Source: an uncultured Paracoccaceae bacterium (GTDB lineage: Bacteria > Pseudomonadota > Alphaproteobacteria > Rhodobacterales > Rhodobacteraceae). From it: DNA of 64,000 nt. Positions 1 through 7,990 of the stretch are shown one piece after another. The stretch spans positions 1 through 64,000 of the forward strand of contig CANLDN010000013.1 in assembly GCA_947489445.1 (NCBI GenBank), written 5' to 3'. Position 1 is the stretch's first letter. Every line of letters starts with the position of its first letter. The position numbers and the translations under genes are program-made. A model generated the notes under the pieces. That model was not told where the DNA came from. It ran no database searches and worked only from the letters and a program-made list of their open reading frames with translations.

Positions 1-58
1 CATCCGCGAAGGCGGCCGCACCGTGGGTGCGGGTGTTGTGTCGAAGATCGTCGAGTAA
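1..58 (+). CDS. tuf: Elongation factor Tu, C-terminal end (partial)
   Basis: Only the last 18 codons and the TAA stop (56-58) lie in the window; the gene begins upstream. The visible peptide IREGGRTVGAGVVSKIVE is the near-invariant C-terminus of EF-Tu, the GTPase that delivers aminoacyl-tRNA to the ribosome. Its place just upstream of rpsJ matches the usual fusA-tuf-rpsJ order of the str and S10 operons. A strong hairpin terminator follows at 99-129, so this unit ends before rpsJ. Identity is read directly from the peptide; whether this is the only tuf copy cannot be seen. Confidence 0.95.
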   Translation, partial: IREGGRTVGAGVVSKIVE

Positions 59-60
59 CC

Positions 61-82
61 CGTAGGGTGGGTAGAACCCACC
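61..82. repeat. Short palindromic repeat, copy 1 (TAGGGTGGGT family)
   Basis: GTAGGGTGGGT is followed by a 3-nt loop and ACCCACC; GGTGGGT (66-72) pairs perfectly with ACCCACC (76-82). Almost the same element lies at 3533-3553, and a variant with other arms at 20360-20387. All three sit just after the end of a ribosomal or translation gene unit. The form resembles REP-type elements; mobility is inferred only from recurrence. Confidence 0.6.
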
Positions 83-98
83 GCACCGCGAAACAAAC

Positions 99-129
99 AA
101 AAGGCCGCTCCAAACAGGGGCGGCCTTTT
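99..129 (+). terminator. Rho-independent terminator after tuf
   Basis: AAAAGGCCGCTCC (99-111), loop AAACA, then GGGGCGGCCTTTT (117-129) gives a 13-bp stem with one G-U pair, followed by a T-rich tail (TTTTCTTTG). It should end tuf transcription and so separates tuf from the rpsJ unit. Confidence 0.85.
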
Positions 130-173
130 CTTTGTTGATTTACTAGTTATCCACCAGGCCATACAAACAAAGT

Positions 174-1142
174 ATGAAGCGCGCTCAGTTGAGAACTTAT
201 CTGGCTGTAATTGGCTACATGCTCGCAGCCGTGTCGTTACTTTGCATTCCCATCGAGGCCGAAGCACAGACTGCCTTTGATGACGAGGCGATCTGGCCCG
301 GCAATCCAGTCGCTTGTACACAACGTATCAGGCAGCTTGATCCTTATTATAGGGGGCATTTGATTGCTGAATGCTTCTTGTTTCCGGCGGGCCTTTGTAG
401 TCAGAGGGAGGACCCTGAGTTATGCATTCAAGCTGCAAACAACATGACCAGAGAATTCATAATAGCGGCTAGATCTGAGCTGCCGCCCCACCTGCCAATG
501 ACTGGTATATGGTCGGGTTTCTATTACAGAACACTGGATCGGATAGAGCTGCCCACCGAACCCGTCTTTCCTGAATGCGTCAATCATCCTGACACCACTG
601 AGAAAATCTGCTCATTCATAGAGTTGATGATGCCAGCACGGGATGCGTTCATAGCGGCTGGACTAGCGAACATGGAGTTTTCCGACTATCCGCGTAGGAA
701 GCTTCCGGAGAGGCTAGGTCTGGAGCCGGGCGAACGCGACCCAGTCGACTGCCTCGCAGTTGCCGTGACGATAAATTCCGGTTTTCGGTTTGTATTTGAA
801 GGTCAGTGTGTCGATTTGGGTTGGAAGGCTTGCCTGCGCGAGGATGGAGATGATGGTCGAGTGGTTCAGTGCCTTGAAGCACATATCGCCAGCATGCGAA
901 AGTTTTTGACCTTGGCCCGTGACGCCATGCCTGCAAACATCAATTCAGAAAATCTTCCTAGCGCTGATTACAGGCGAGAGCTGGGCTGGGTTGACGACCG
1001 AATAGACAGCATCGCGATCTGCGAAAGCCAAATACAGGCCACCACATGCGAATATGTGGGTTACGCCTATGCAATACTTCGACTGCTTGAAATTGCAGAG
1101 GCAATCACCCCGGATTTTACAGACAATCTCATAGAGCGATAA
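174..1142 (+). CDS. Exported Cys-rich hypothetical protein with internal duplication
   Basis: 322 residues. The first ~32 residues look like a signal peptide (KR-rich start, hydrophobic stretch, cleavage near AEAQ), so export is likely. I do not recognise a named family. The mature part looks duplicated: a half starting near ACTQRIRQLD and a second starting near DCLAVAVTIN share a layout of Cys, an EC/QC pair, CSQRED/CLREDG, a further Cys in a helix, then ARSELP/ARDAMP, and later an SFIELM/EYVGYA-type C-terminal helix with paired Cys. Even numbers of Cys per half suggest periplasmic disulphides. It sits between tuf and rpsJ, a junction that is normally short, and is separated from both by a terminator and a promoter. 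Base composition is a little more AT-rich than the ribosomal genes. Probably cargo; function unknown. Confidence 0.75.
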   Translation: MKRAQLRTYLAVIGYMLAAVSLLCIPIEAEAQTAFDDEAIWPGNPVACTQRIRQLDPYYRGHLIAECFLFPAGLCSQREDPELCIQAANNMTREFIIAARSELPPHLPMTGIWSGFYYRTLDRIELPTEPVFPECVNHPDTTEKICSFIELMMPARDAFIAAGLANMEFSDYPRRKLPERLGLEPGERDPVDCLAVAVTINSGFRFVFEGQCVDLGWKACLREDGDDGRVVQCLEAHIASMRKFLTLARDAMPANINSENLPSADYRRELGWVDDRIDSIAICESQIQATTCEYVGYAYAILRLLEIAEAITPDFTDNLIER

Positions 1143-1236
1143 GAGGTGCCCAGAGCCAGATATTGTATTAGCACATCATGATTTGCAGTGGCCCCAAGGC
1201 CCCCATTGCCGATGGCTCATTCAGTATACTTACCCC

Positions 1237-1265
1237 TTTACACCCCCCCCGACTCCCCCTATAGC
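1237..1265 (+). promoter_or_regulatory. Sigma70-like promoter for rpsJ operon
   Basis: TTTACA (1237-1242) and TATAGC (1260-1265) are separated by exactly 17 nt, and the spacer is very C-rich. A matching arrangement with a similar C-rich spacer lies before rplB (4840-4868), and a third 17-nt-spaced pair lies before rplO (15314-15342). A hairpin follows in the presumed leader (AAGGGTAC 1279-1286 with GTGCCCTT 1294-1301), a possible place for ribosomal-protein feedback. Inferred from consensus and recurrence only. Confidence 0.6.
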
Positions 1266-1388
1266 ACCCCCATCCAGCAAGGGTACGCCACGCGTGCCCT
1301 TTATACGTTGGACCAAAGACGCGATGAGGGTGCCGGATGAGCCGGTATCGTCCAATCCGATCTTCACCCCAATATAAGGGGATGACAT

Positions 1389-1703
1389 ATGGCCGCTCAG
1401 AGCCAAAACATCCGTATCCGCCTCAAGGCGTTTGATTACCGGGTGCTTGATGCAAGCACACAGGAAATCGTCAGCACAGCCAAGCGCACAGGCGCTTCTG
1501 TTCGTGGTCCGATCCCGCTTCCTAACAAGATCGAAAAATTCACCGTTCTGCGTGGCCCCCACGTTGACAAGAAATCCCGCGATCAGTTCGAAATCCGCAC
1601 GCATAAGCGTCTTCTCGACATCGTTGATCCAACACCCCAAACCGTGGACGCGCTGATGAAGCTCGACCTGGCCGCCGGTGTTGACGTTCAGATTTCTGTT
1701 TAA
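1389..1703 (+). CDS. rpsJ: 30S ribosomal protein S10
   Basis: 104 residues, normal length. The N-terminus NIRIRLKAFDYRVLD and the segment GPIPLPNKIEKFTVLRGPHV are classic S10. It is a 3' domain 30S protein and in many bacteria also the NusE transcription antitermination factor. ATG at 1389 follows an AAGGGG Shine-Dalgarno. It is the first gene of the S10 unit, followed after 12 nt by rplC. The promoter at 1237-1265 with its ~120-nt leader lies upstream. Confidence 0.98.
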   Translation: MAAQSQNIRIRLKAFDYRVLDASTQEIVSTAKRTGASVRGPIPLPNKIEKFTVLRGPHVDKKSRDQFEIRTHKRLLDIVDPTPQTVDALMKLDLAAGVDVQISV

Positions 1704-1715
1704 GGAGGGTCATTG

Positions 1716-2570
1716 ATGCTCCGTACAGGATTGATCGCAAAGAAAGTCGGGATGACCCGGCTGTTCATGGAAGACGGCAAGCAGATCCCTGTCACCGTTC
1801 TTTCGCTCGAAAATCTGCAGGTGGTTGCACAGCGTAACGCTGACAAAGACGGCTATACCGCCGTTCAGCTGGGCGCAGGCAATGCCAAGGCGAAACGCAC
1901 ATCCAAAGCGATGCGCGGTCACTTTGCGGCTGCGAAAGTGGAACCAAAGCGCAAGGTCGCTGAGTTCCGTGTGGCCCCCGAGAACATGATCAACGTCGGT
2001 GAGACGCTGACTGCGAACCATTATTTCGAAGGTCAGTATGTTGATGTCTGTGGCACATCCATCGGTAAAGGTTTTGCCGGTGCCATGAAGCGTCACAACT
2101 TTGGCGGTTTGCGCGCGACACACGGTGTTTCGATCTCGCACCGTTCGCATGGTTCAACTGGCCAGTGTCAGGATCCGGGCAAGGTTTTCAAAGGCAAGAA
2201 AATGGCAGGGCATATGGGTGCGGCGAAAGTCACCACTCAGAACCTGCAAGTTGTCAAAACTGACGCCGACCGTGGCGTGATCATGGTCAAAGGCGCTGTT
2301 CCCGGCTCCAAAGGTGGCTGGGTCACAATCAAGGATGCGGTGAAAAAGCCGACCCCTGAAAACGTGATCTACCCTGCTGGTCTGAAATCGATGGCCGAAG
2401 AAGCCGAGCGTCTGGCCGCTGAAGCCGCCGCCGCTGCTGCCGCTGAAGAGGAAGCCGCCGCAAAGGCCGCAGCCGAAGCAGAACAGGCCGCATTGGAAGC
2501 TGCTGAAGCAGAGACCACAACAGAAGCCTCGGCAGATGATGCCGCGCCAGAAGAAGGTGATAAACAATGA
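1716..2570 (+). CDS. rplC: 50S ribosomal protein L3
   Basis: 284 residues. The start is taken at ATG 1716, 7 nt after AAGGAGG (1702-1708); the overlapping TTG at 1713 is less well placed. The L3 core MLRTGLIAKKVGMTRLF and the GGLRATHGVSISHRSHGS loop that reaches towards the peptidyl-transferase centre are present. After about residue 225 there is an Ala/Glu-rich, probably helical tail of ~55 residues, absent from enterobacterial L3 but usual in this group. L3 is an early 23S rRNA assembly protein. Its stop overlaps the rplD start (ATGA), indicating translational coupling. Confidence 0.97.
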   Translation: MLRTGLIAKKVGMTRLFMEDGKQIPVTVLSLENLQVVAQRNADKDGYTAVQLGAGNAKAKRTSKAMRGHFAAAKVEPKRKVAEFRVAPENMINVGETLTANHYFEGQYVDVCGTSIGKGFAGAMKRHNFGGLRATHGVSISHRSHGSTGQCQDPGKVFKGKKMAGHMGAAKVTTQNLQVVKTDADRGVIMVKGAVPGSKGGWVTIKDAVKKPTPENVIYPAGLKSMAEEAERLAAEAAAAAAAEEEAAAKAAAEAEQAALEAAEAETTTEASADDAAPEEGDKQ

Positions 2571-3187
2571 AGGCTGATGCAATCAAACTGGACGGCAAGA
2601 AAGCCGGGTCCGTCGATCTGAACGACGACATCTTTGGTCTGGAGCCCCGCAAGGATATCCTGCACCGCGTCGTCCGCTGGCAGCGTAACAAGGCAATGGC
2701 AGGCACACATGATGTGCTGGGTCGTTCCGAAGTGTCGTATTCGACCAAGAAGATCTATCGTCAAAAGGGCACCGGTGGCGCACGTCACGGGTCGCGTGGC
2801 GCGCCGATCTTCCGGTCGGGTGGTGTCTATAAGGGTCCAACGCCCCGCAGCCACGCCCACGACCTGCCCAAGAAGTTTCGCAAGCTGGGTCTGAAGCACG
2901 CCCTGTCCGCGAAAGTGGCCGCAGGCGAGCTGGTGATCGTGGACACGATCGAAGTGAAGGACGCCAAGACCGGCGCACTGGCCAAAATGGTCGGCGCATT
3001 GGGTTGGAAGCGTGCGCTGATCATCGACGGTGCCGAAGTGAACGAAAACTTCAAGCAGGCCGCCGCCAACATCACAACCTTGGATGTTCTCCCGTCACAG
3101 GGTGCGAACGTCTACGACATCCTGCGCAGCGACACACTTGTGTTGACCAAAGCAGGCGTCGAAGCACTGGAGGCTCGTTTGTCATGA
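2567..3187 (+). CDS. rplD: 50S ribosomal protein L4
   Basis: 206 residues, normal size. The loop KKIYRQKGTGGARHGS with FRSGGVYKGPTPR is the diagnostic L4 extension that lines the exit tunnel. In enterobacteria L4 represses its own S10 operon by transcription attenuation and translation; no equivalent leader is proven here. It overlaps rplC and rplW by 4 nt at either end (ATGA junctions), as in a coupled operon. Confidence 0.97.
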   Translation: MKADAIKLDGKKAGSVDLNDDIFGLEPRKDILHRVVRWQRNKAMAGTHDVLGRSEVSYSTKKIYRQKGTGGARHGSRGAPIFRSGGVYKGPTPRSHAHDLPKKFRKLGLKHALSAKVAAGELVIVDTIEVKDAKTGALAKMVGALGWKRALIIDGAEVNENFKQAAANITTLDVLPSQGANVYDILRSDTLVLTKAGVEALEARLS

Positions 3188-3480
3188 GCGCGAAAGCAGA
3201 ACATTACGACGTGATCCGCAAGCCGATCATCACTGAAAAAGCAACAATGGCGTCTGAGGCGAACGCCGTTGTTTTCGAAGTGGCAATCGACAGCAACAAG
3301 CCACAGATCAAGCAGGCTGTTGAAGCCCTGTTTGGTGTGAAGGTCAAAGCGGTCAACACATCGATCACCAAAGGTAAAGTGAAGCGCTTCCGCGGCTCAC
3401 TCGGCACCCGCAAGGACGTCAAGAAAGCCTACGTGACGCTCGAAGAGGGTAACACCATCGACGTGTCCACCGGTCTGTAA
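3184..3480 (+). CDS. rplW: 50S ribosomal protein L23
   Basis: 98 residues from ATG 3184, which overlaps the rplD stop. The N-terminal YDVIRKPIITEKAT and the segment VKAVNTSITKGKVKRFRG identify L23, which sits at the tunnel exit and docks trigger factor and SRP. An upstream in-frame extension exists but lies inside rplD and is not needed. A strong terminator follows at 3502-3532, so the S10 unit stops here instead of running on into rplB as in most bacteria. Confidence 0.97.
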   Translation: MSAKAEHYDVIRKPIITEKATMASEANAVVFEVAIDSNKPQIKQAVEALFGVKVKAVNTSITKGKVKRFRGSLGTRKDVKKAYVTLEEGNTIDVSTGL

Positions 3481-3501
3481 TCCGACTCACATACGAATGA
3501 C

Positions 3502-3532
3502 AAAGCCCTCGGCAATCGCCGGGGGCTTTTTT
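3502..3532 (+). terminator. Terminator after rplW
   Basis: AAAGCCCTCGGC and GCCGGGGGCTTT form a GC-rich stem around AATC, followed by a TTTTTT run. It closes the rpsJ-rplW unit and isolates it from the inserted kinase and rplB. Confidence 0.85.
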
Positions 3533-3553
3533 GTAGGGTGGGTGCAACCCACC
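3533..3553. repeat. Short palindromic repeat, copy 2 (TAGGGTGGGT family)
   Basis: GTAGGGTGGGT, loop GCA, ACCCACC: GGTGGGT (3537-3543) pairs perfectly with ACCCACC (3547-3553). It differs from copy 1 at 61-82 only in the loop and, like it, lies beside a terminator at the end of a translation-gene unit. Confidence 0.6.
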
Positions 3554-3655
3554 ATCCCGCCACGCAACGCAAGCCGGGCGCAAAAGAAGCTTCTCGTAAA
3601 TCGGCAGGGTCTCCTCTATTCTTGTTGTCTCGAGATTCATCAGGTGGGACCGAGC

Positions 3656-4822
3656 ATGGCCAAGCAAATCGAGTTCAACAGACCCACAAAGTTCACCCTT
3701 ATCGAAGAGTTGGGATCCGGTGCATGTGGTAAAACCGTGCGTCTACTTGATACCGACATGGATGCAGAGTTCGTCGCAAAAAAATACGCCCCCATTTTTC
3801 AGGAAGAAGAGAACAGTGATCTGTTTGACGAACTACTAAACCGTTTTCGCGACGAGGCCCGAATATTATTTCGTCTCAATCATCCGAATGTCGTTCGAGT
3901 ATTTAACTTTTATGACTATCGCGAAGTCAAGACCGCGTACATCGTCATGGAGTATATTGAGGGTTTGGAAGTACTCGCGTTTTTGAAGGACAATCCATTT
4001 GCCGCGGATAGGGTTTTCGAAGGTATCGTGGATGGCTTTGCGCATCTTCAGAGCGAAAAGGTGCTTCACCGTGATATTCGGCCCGCCAACATTCTTGTCA
4101 GCGATGGTGGCATACCCAAGATAATTGATTTTGGGTTCGGAAAGGCAATCGTGAAACCAGAGTCGGCGGACCGTCTAAAAAGCATTTCACTCAACTGGTG
4201 GTGTGAACCGCCACCTGAATTCTCTGACAACGTCTATGATTTTCAAACAGAAGTGTATTTTGTTGGAAAGCTCTTCGAGCAGGCATTGTCTGAAGGTGGC
4301 CTTACGGAGTTTAAGTATAGGACACTCGTTGGCAGGATGTGCGACCCTGATCGCGACAGTCGAATTGAGAGCTTCCAGACGATTCAGTCAGAGATAAGCA
4401 AAGGGAAGTTTGCGGAACTCTCGTTCTCTGCAGCAGAGATCGCAACGTATCGGAGTTTTGCAAGCATGTTGTCTGAGGTTGTATCGTCCGTACAGACTGA
4501 TGCCCGTTTCGAGCGAGACCCGGAAAAGGTCATTTTAAAATTGGAAGAACTACATAGAAAAGCGATGCTTGAAGAGTATCTCCCAGCACCCAACAGACTT
4601 GCACAAGTATTTATCAATGGATCATTCAAATACTGGACGAAGTCAGCGCCGGAAGTCGGGACGCTTAGGAAGTTTATTGATTTGTTGCGAGGGCTTTCAG
4701 ACGAAAAGCAAGGAGTTGTGGTGGAAAACCTGATTGCACGGCTCGAAGCATGTGAACGGACCGAGCCGTCGGGTGGGTACGGCGGGTACGGCAGTACCAT
4801 GGATGATGAGATACCATTCTAG
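3656..4822 (+). CDS. Hanks-type serine/threonine protein kinase
   Basis: 388 residues from ATG 3656, preceded by AGGTGGGA; a longer in-frame reading from 3497 would run through the repeat and terminator and is rejected. Visible kinase motifs: Gly-rich loop GSGACG (20-25), Lys in FVAKK (42-43), Glu in DEARI (67), HRD (138-140) with Asn145, and DFG (158-160). The Lys usual after HRD is Arg142. The ~200 residues after the kinase domain have no recognised domain, no membrane segment and end in a Gly/Tyr-rich tail (GGYGGYGS). The protein is therefore probably cytosolic and active; its substrate is unknown. It is visibly more AT-rich than the flanking ribosomal genes and lies alone between rplW and rplB, which suggests acquisition. 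Confidence 0.9.
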   Translation: MAKQIEFNRPTKFTLIEELGSGACGKTVRLLDTDMDAEFVAKKYAPIFQEEENSDLFDELLNRFRDEARILFRLNHPNVVRVFNFYDYREVKTAYIVMEYIEGLEVLAFLKDNPFAADRVFEGIVDGFAHLQSEKVLHRDIRPANILVSDGGIPKIIDFGFGKAIVKPESADRLKSISLNWWCEPPPEFSDNVYDFQTEVYFVGKLFEQALSEGGLTEFKYRTLVGRMCDPDRDSRIESFQTIQSEISKGKFAELSFSAAEIATYRSFASMLSEVVSSVQTDARFERDPEKVILKLEELHRKAMLEEYLPAPNRLAQVFINGSFKYWTKSAPEVGTLRKFIDLLRGLSDEKQGVVVENLIARLEACERTEPSGGYGGYGSTMDDEIPF

Positions 4823-4839
4823 AATCTACACCAAGCCTC

Positions 4840-4868
4840 TTGCCCCCCACGCACCTCCCCGCTATACG
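4840..4868 (+). promoter_or_regulatory. Sigma70-like promoter for rplB unit
   Basis: TTGCCC (4840-4845), 17 nt, TATACG (4863-4868). The C-rich spacer resembles that of the rpsJ promoter at 1237-1265. It would restart transcription of ribosomal genes after the kinase insertion. Consensus-based inference. Confidence 0.55.
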
Positions 4869-4882
4869 CCCCCCATTCACTC

Positions 4883-4914
4883 CACCCCGGATTCGTCCGG
4901 GGTGCTGTGCTTTT
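4883..4914 (+). terminator. UUCG-loop hairpin between kinase and rplB
   Basis: CACCCCGGA (4883-4891), TTCG loop, TCCGGGGTG (4896-4904), then CTGTGCTTTT. It is a perfect 9-bp stem with a stable tetraloop and a weak T tail. It may terminate the kinase transcript. Because it also lies downstream of the 4840-4868 promoter, it could instead be a leader hairpin or attenuator of rplB. Confidence 0.6.
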
Positions 4915-4989
4915 GACCATCGGGCACCTACGGGGGCCTTAACCACATAGGCCCCACATGGGGCCGCCAAGCAAACGGAAGAAGCTAAC

Positions 4990-5832
4990 ATGGCACTCAA
5001 GTCGTACAAACCGACGACGCCGGGCCAGCGTGGGCTGGTGCTGATCGACCGTTCGGAGCTTTGGAAAGGACGTCCTGTCAAGGCCCTCACAGAGGGTCTG
5101 ACCAAGTCAGGCGGCCGGAACAACACCGGACGGATCACCATGCGTCGCATTGGTGGGGGAGCGAAACGCCTTTACCGTATCGTCGATTTCAAGCGCAACA
5201 AACAGGACATGTCCGCTGTTGTCGCCCGCATCGAATATGACCCGAACCGGACCGCTTTCATCGCACTGATTCAGTACGAAGACGGCACCCAGAATTACAT
5301 CCTTGCCCCGCAGCGTTTGGCTGTTGGTGACAAGGTGATTGCCTCGGCCAAAGCCGACATCAAGCCCGGCAACGCGATGCCGTTTTCGGGCATGCCCATC
5401 GGGACAATTGTCCACAACATCGAAATGAAGCCAGGCAAAGGCGGCCAGATCGCCCGTGCAGCCGGCACCTATGCCCAGTTTGTGGGTCGTGATGGTGGCT
5501 ACGCGCAGGTCCGTCTGTCTTCGGGTGAATTGCGCCTGATCCGTCAGGAATGCATGGCCACTGTCGGTGCTGTATCCAACCCGGACAATTCAAACCAGAA
5601 CTTCGGTAAGGCTGGCCGGACCCGTCACAAGGGTATCCGCCCAAGTGTCCGTGGTGTTGCCATGAACCCGATCGACCACCCGCACGGTGGTGGTGAAGGC
5701 CGAACATCTGGTGGTCGTACGCCTGTGACGCCTTGGGGTAAAGACACCAAGGGCAAGCGTACCCGTAACAAAAACAAAGCGTCGCAGCGGCTTATCGTCC
5801 GTTCGCGTCACGCCAAGAAGAAGGGTCGTTAA
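4990..5832 (+). CDS. rplB: 50S ribosomal protein L2
   Basis: 280 residues, normal length. SYKPTTPGQRG at the start, then GRNNTGRITMRRIGGG, and the C-terminal VRGVAMNPIDHPHGGGEGR loop with the conserved His near the peptidyl-transferase centre. L2 is needed for subunit association. ATG 4990 follows GGAAGAAG. It heads the second ribosomal unit rplB-rpsS-rplV-rpsC-rplP, where intergenic gaps are 2 to 11 nt or overlaps. Confidence 0.98.
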   Translation: MALKSYKPTTPGQRGLVLIDRSELWKGRPVKALTEGLTKSGGRNNTGRITMRRIGGGAKRLYRIVDFKRNKQDMSAVVARIEYDPNRTAFIALIQYEDGTQNYILAPQRLAVGDKVIASAKADIKPGNAMPFSGMPIGTIVHNIEMKPGKGGQIARAAGTYAQFVGRDGGYAQVRLSSGELRLIRQECMATVGAVSNPDNSNQNFGKAGRTRHKGIRPSVRGVAMNPIDHPHGGGEGRTSGGRTPVTPWGKDTKGKRTRNKNKASQRLIVRSRHAKKKGR

Positions 5833-5834
5833 TT

Positions 5835-6113
5835 ATGGCTCGTTCCGTCTGGAAAGGCCCGTTCGTCGATGCCTATGTCTTGAAAAAGGCAGAAGCATCA
5901 CGCGAAAGCGGCCGCAACGAAGTGATCAAGATCTGGTCGCGTCGTTCTACCATCCTGCCTCAGTTCGTTGGCCTGACCTTTGGGGTCTACAACGGCAAGA
6001 AGCATATCCCCGTCAACGTCACGGAAGACATGATTGGTCAGAAGTTTGGTGAATATTCACCAACCCGCACCTATTACGGTCACGCCGCTGACAAAAAAGC
6101 GAAGCGGAAATAA
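5835..6113 (+). CDS. rpsS: 30S ribosomal protein S19
   Basis: 92 residues. MARSVWKGPFVDAYVLKK and the C-terminal GQKFGEYSPTRTYYGHAADKK are diagnostic. S19 lies in the head of the 30S subunit and contacts S13 and the A-site region. It starts 2 nt after the rplB stop and is 3 nt from rplV. Confidence 0.98.
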   Translation: MARSVWKGPFVDAYVLKKAEASRESGRNEVIKIWSRRSTILPQFVGLTFGVYNGKKHIPVNVTEDMIGQKFGEYSPTRTYYGHAADKKAKRK

Positions 6114-6116
6114 GTC

Positions 6117-6497
6117 ATGGGCAAGGATAAGAACCCCCGCCGCGTGGCCGACAATGAAGCCATGGCAAAACTGCGCATGCTTCGTACGTCCCCGCAGAAA
6201 TTGAACCTGGTTGCTGGTTTGATCCGTGGCAAGAAAGTTGAGCAGGCACTGACTGATCTGACTTTCTCCAAAAAGCGGATCGCGGCTGACGTGAAGAAAT
6301 GTCTTCAGTCTGCCATCGCCAATGCCGAAAACAACCATAACCTTGATGTCGATGAACTCGTCGTTGCCGAAGCCTATTGCGGCAAGAACCTGATCATGAA
6401 GCGCGGGCGCCCCCGGGCGCGTGGCCGTTTCGGCAAGATCATCAAGCCGTTTTCGGAAATCACCATCAAGGTGCGCCAAGTTGAGGAGCAATCATAA
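6117..6497 (+). CDS. rplV: 50S ribosomal protein L22
   Basis: 126 residues. LRTSPQKLNLVAGLIRGKK and the extended-loop region MKRGRPRARGRFGKIIKP, which lines the exit tunnel and is the macrolide-response region, identify L22. The stop TAA overlaps the rpsC ATG by one base (6497). Confidence 0.97.
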   Translation: MGKDKNPRRVADNEAMAKLRMLRTSPQKLNLVAGLIRGKKVEQALTDLTFSKKRIAADVKKCLQSAIANAENNHNLDVDELVVAEAYCGKNLIMKRGRPRARGRFGKIIKPFSEITIKVRQVEEQS

Positions 6498-7201
6498 TGG
6501 GTAACAAAGTAAACCCCATCGGCATGCGTCTTCAGGTCAACCGCACCTGGGATAGCCGCTGGTATGCAGACACCAAGGACTATGGTGATCTGCTGCTGGA
6601 AGATCTGGCGATCAAAGCATTCATCAAGAAAGAATGTGCACAATCCGGCATCAGCCGCGTGATCATCGAACGTCCGCACAAAAAGTGCCGTGTGACGATC
6701 CACGCTGCCCGCCCCGGTGTTATCATCGGCAAGAAAGGTGCAGACATCGAAGGTCTGCGTCAGAAGCTGGCACAGCTGACAGCCTCTGAACTGCACCTCA
6801 ACATTGTTGAAGTGCGCAAGCCGGAGCTCGACGCAGCCTTGGTTGCCGAAAGCATCGGTCAGCAGTTGGAACGCCGCGTGTCCTTCCGTCGCGCGATGAA
6901 GCGCTCGGTTCAGAACGCAATGCGTATGGGTGCCCTGGGTATTCGTGTGAACCTTGCCGGCCGTCTTGGCGGCGCGGAAATCGCGCGTACCGAATGGTAT
7001 CGTGAAGGCCGCGTGCCGCTGCACACCTTGCGTGCCGACATCGACTATGCGCTGTACGAGGCGATGACGCCTTATGGGATCATTGGCATCAAGGTCTTCA
7101 TCTACAAAGGTGAGATCATGGAGCACGACCCATCCGCGCACGACCGTAAACATGCTGAGCTGCAAGAGGGTTCTATCCCTCGCGGCGCTGGCCGCAGGTA
7201 A
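6497..7201 (+). CDS. rpsC: 30S ribosomal protein S3
   Basis: 234 residues. MGNKVNPIGMRL at the start, KH domain with GVIIGKKGADIEGLR around residues 75-90, and the C-terminal NLAGRLGGAEIARTEWYREGR domain are all present. S3 lies at the mRNA entry of the 30S subunit and has helicase-like activity with S4 and S5. It overlaps rplV by one base and is followed by rplP after 11 nt. Confidence 0.98.
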   Translation: MGNKVNPIGMRLQVNRTWDSRWYADTKDYGDLLLEDLAIKAFIKKECAQSGISRVIIERPHKKCRVTIHAARPGVIIGKKGADIEGLRQKLAQLTASELHLNIVEVRKPELDAALVAESIGQQLERRVSFRRAMKRSVQNAMRMGALGIRVNLAGRLGGAEIARTEWYREGRVPLHTLRADIDYALYEAMTPYGIIGIKVFIYKGEIMEHDPSAHDRKHAELQEGSIPRGAGRR

Positions 7202-7212
7202 GGAATAGGTAG

Positions 7213-7626
7213 ATGCTACAACCAAAGCGTACCAAACACCGCAAGCTGCACAAAGGCCGCATTCGGGGCGAAGCCAAGGGCGGGTCTGACCTGAACTTTG
7301 GCACCTACGGCCTGAAAGCGATTGAGCCTGAGCGTATCACTGCGCGCCAGATCGAAGCCGCACGTCGCGCCATGACCCGTCATATGAAGCGTCAGGGCCG
7401 CGTCTGGATCCGTATCTTCCCAGACACACCTGTGACCTCCAAACCCGTCGAAGTACGTATGGGTAAGGGTAAAGGTTCGATTGATTTTTGGGCATGCAAG
7501 GTCAAACCCGGTCGCGTGATGTTTGAAATCGACGGCGTGAATGAAGTCATTGCTCGTGAGGCCCTGCGTCTTGCTGCGATGAAGCTGCCGATCAAGACAC
7601 GGACGGTGGTTCGGGAAGATTGGTGA
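7213..7626 (+). CDS. rplP: 50S ribosomal protein L16
   Basis: 137 residues, standard length. MLQPKRTKHRKLHKGRIRG at the start and GKGKGSIDFWACKVKPGRVMFE in the middle are diagnostic. L16 contacts tRNA in the A site. It is the last gene of the second ribosomal unit here. In nearly all bacteria rpmC (L29) and rpsQ (S17) would follow directly; here no ribosomal gene is seen until rplO at 15438. Confidence 0.98.
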   Translation: MLQPKRTKHRKLHKGRIRGEAKGGSDLNFGTYGLKAIEPERITARQIEAARRAMTRHMKRQGRVWIRIFPDTPVTSKPVEVRMGKGKGSIDFWACKVKPGRVMFEIDGVNEVIAREALRLAAMKLPIKTRTVVREDW

Positions 7627-7627
7627 C

Positions 7628-7652
7628 CCGACGATCCCTTTGGGATCGTCGG
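7628..7652 (+). repeat. Perfect 11-bp inverted repeat after rplP
   Basis: CCGACGATCCC (7628-7638), loop TTT, GGGATCGTCGG (7642-7652). There is no T run after it, so it is not a typical terminator; it may protect the 3' end of the mRNA. A real terminator follows ~60 nt further on. Confidence 0.7.
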
Positions 7653-7710
7653 AGTGAGGTGTAGCGAATTTGCGAAGCAAACTCGCGGGCCACACCGGAT
7701 AGAGATAAAG

Positions 7711-7747
7711 AAGCCCTCGCTGAGAAATCAGTGGGGGCCTTCGTTTT
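7711..7747 (+). terminator. Terminator of the rplB-rplP unit
   Basis: AAGCCCTCGCTGA, GAAA tetraloop, TCAGTGGGGGCCTT with two G-U pairs, then TCGTTTTC. It closes the ribosomal unit before the cargo region. Confidence 0.8.
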
Positions 7748-7990
7748 CATGAATGTCTACTTCGAGCCCATATTACATTCTTTTCGCTGCGCAGCCAATG
7801 TCCGGTATCAACGCGGTCAAAGCCAATGACGAAAAGCTTAGAGGACCTTCGCAAGACAATTATAAACAGCAGCTAGCTGGGGTGCCCTTTTTTAGTCAAT
7901 CGTTCATATGTGAAGTCGCAATCTTATTGGGAGGCGTCCTAAAACGGCCACAATTATCGTGATAAGATCACAGGTCTCGAAGGTTTTCGG

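Noticed and set aside
7753..7962. 69-codon frame after the rplP terminator
   Set aside because: No ribosome-binding site, no recognisable composition or family, and AT-rich; probably chance.
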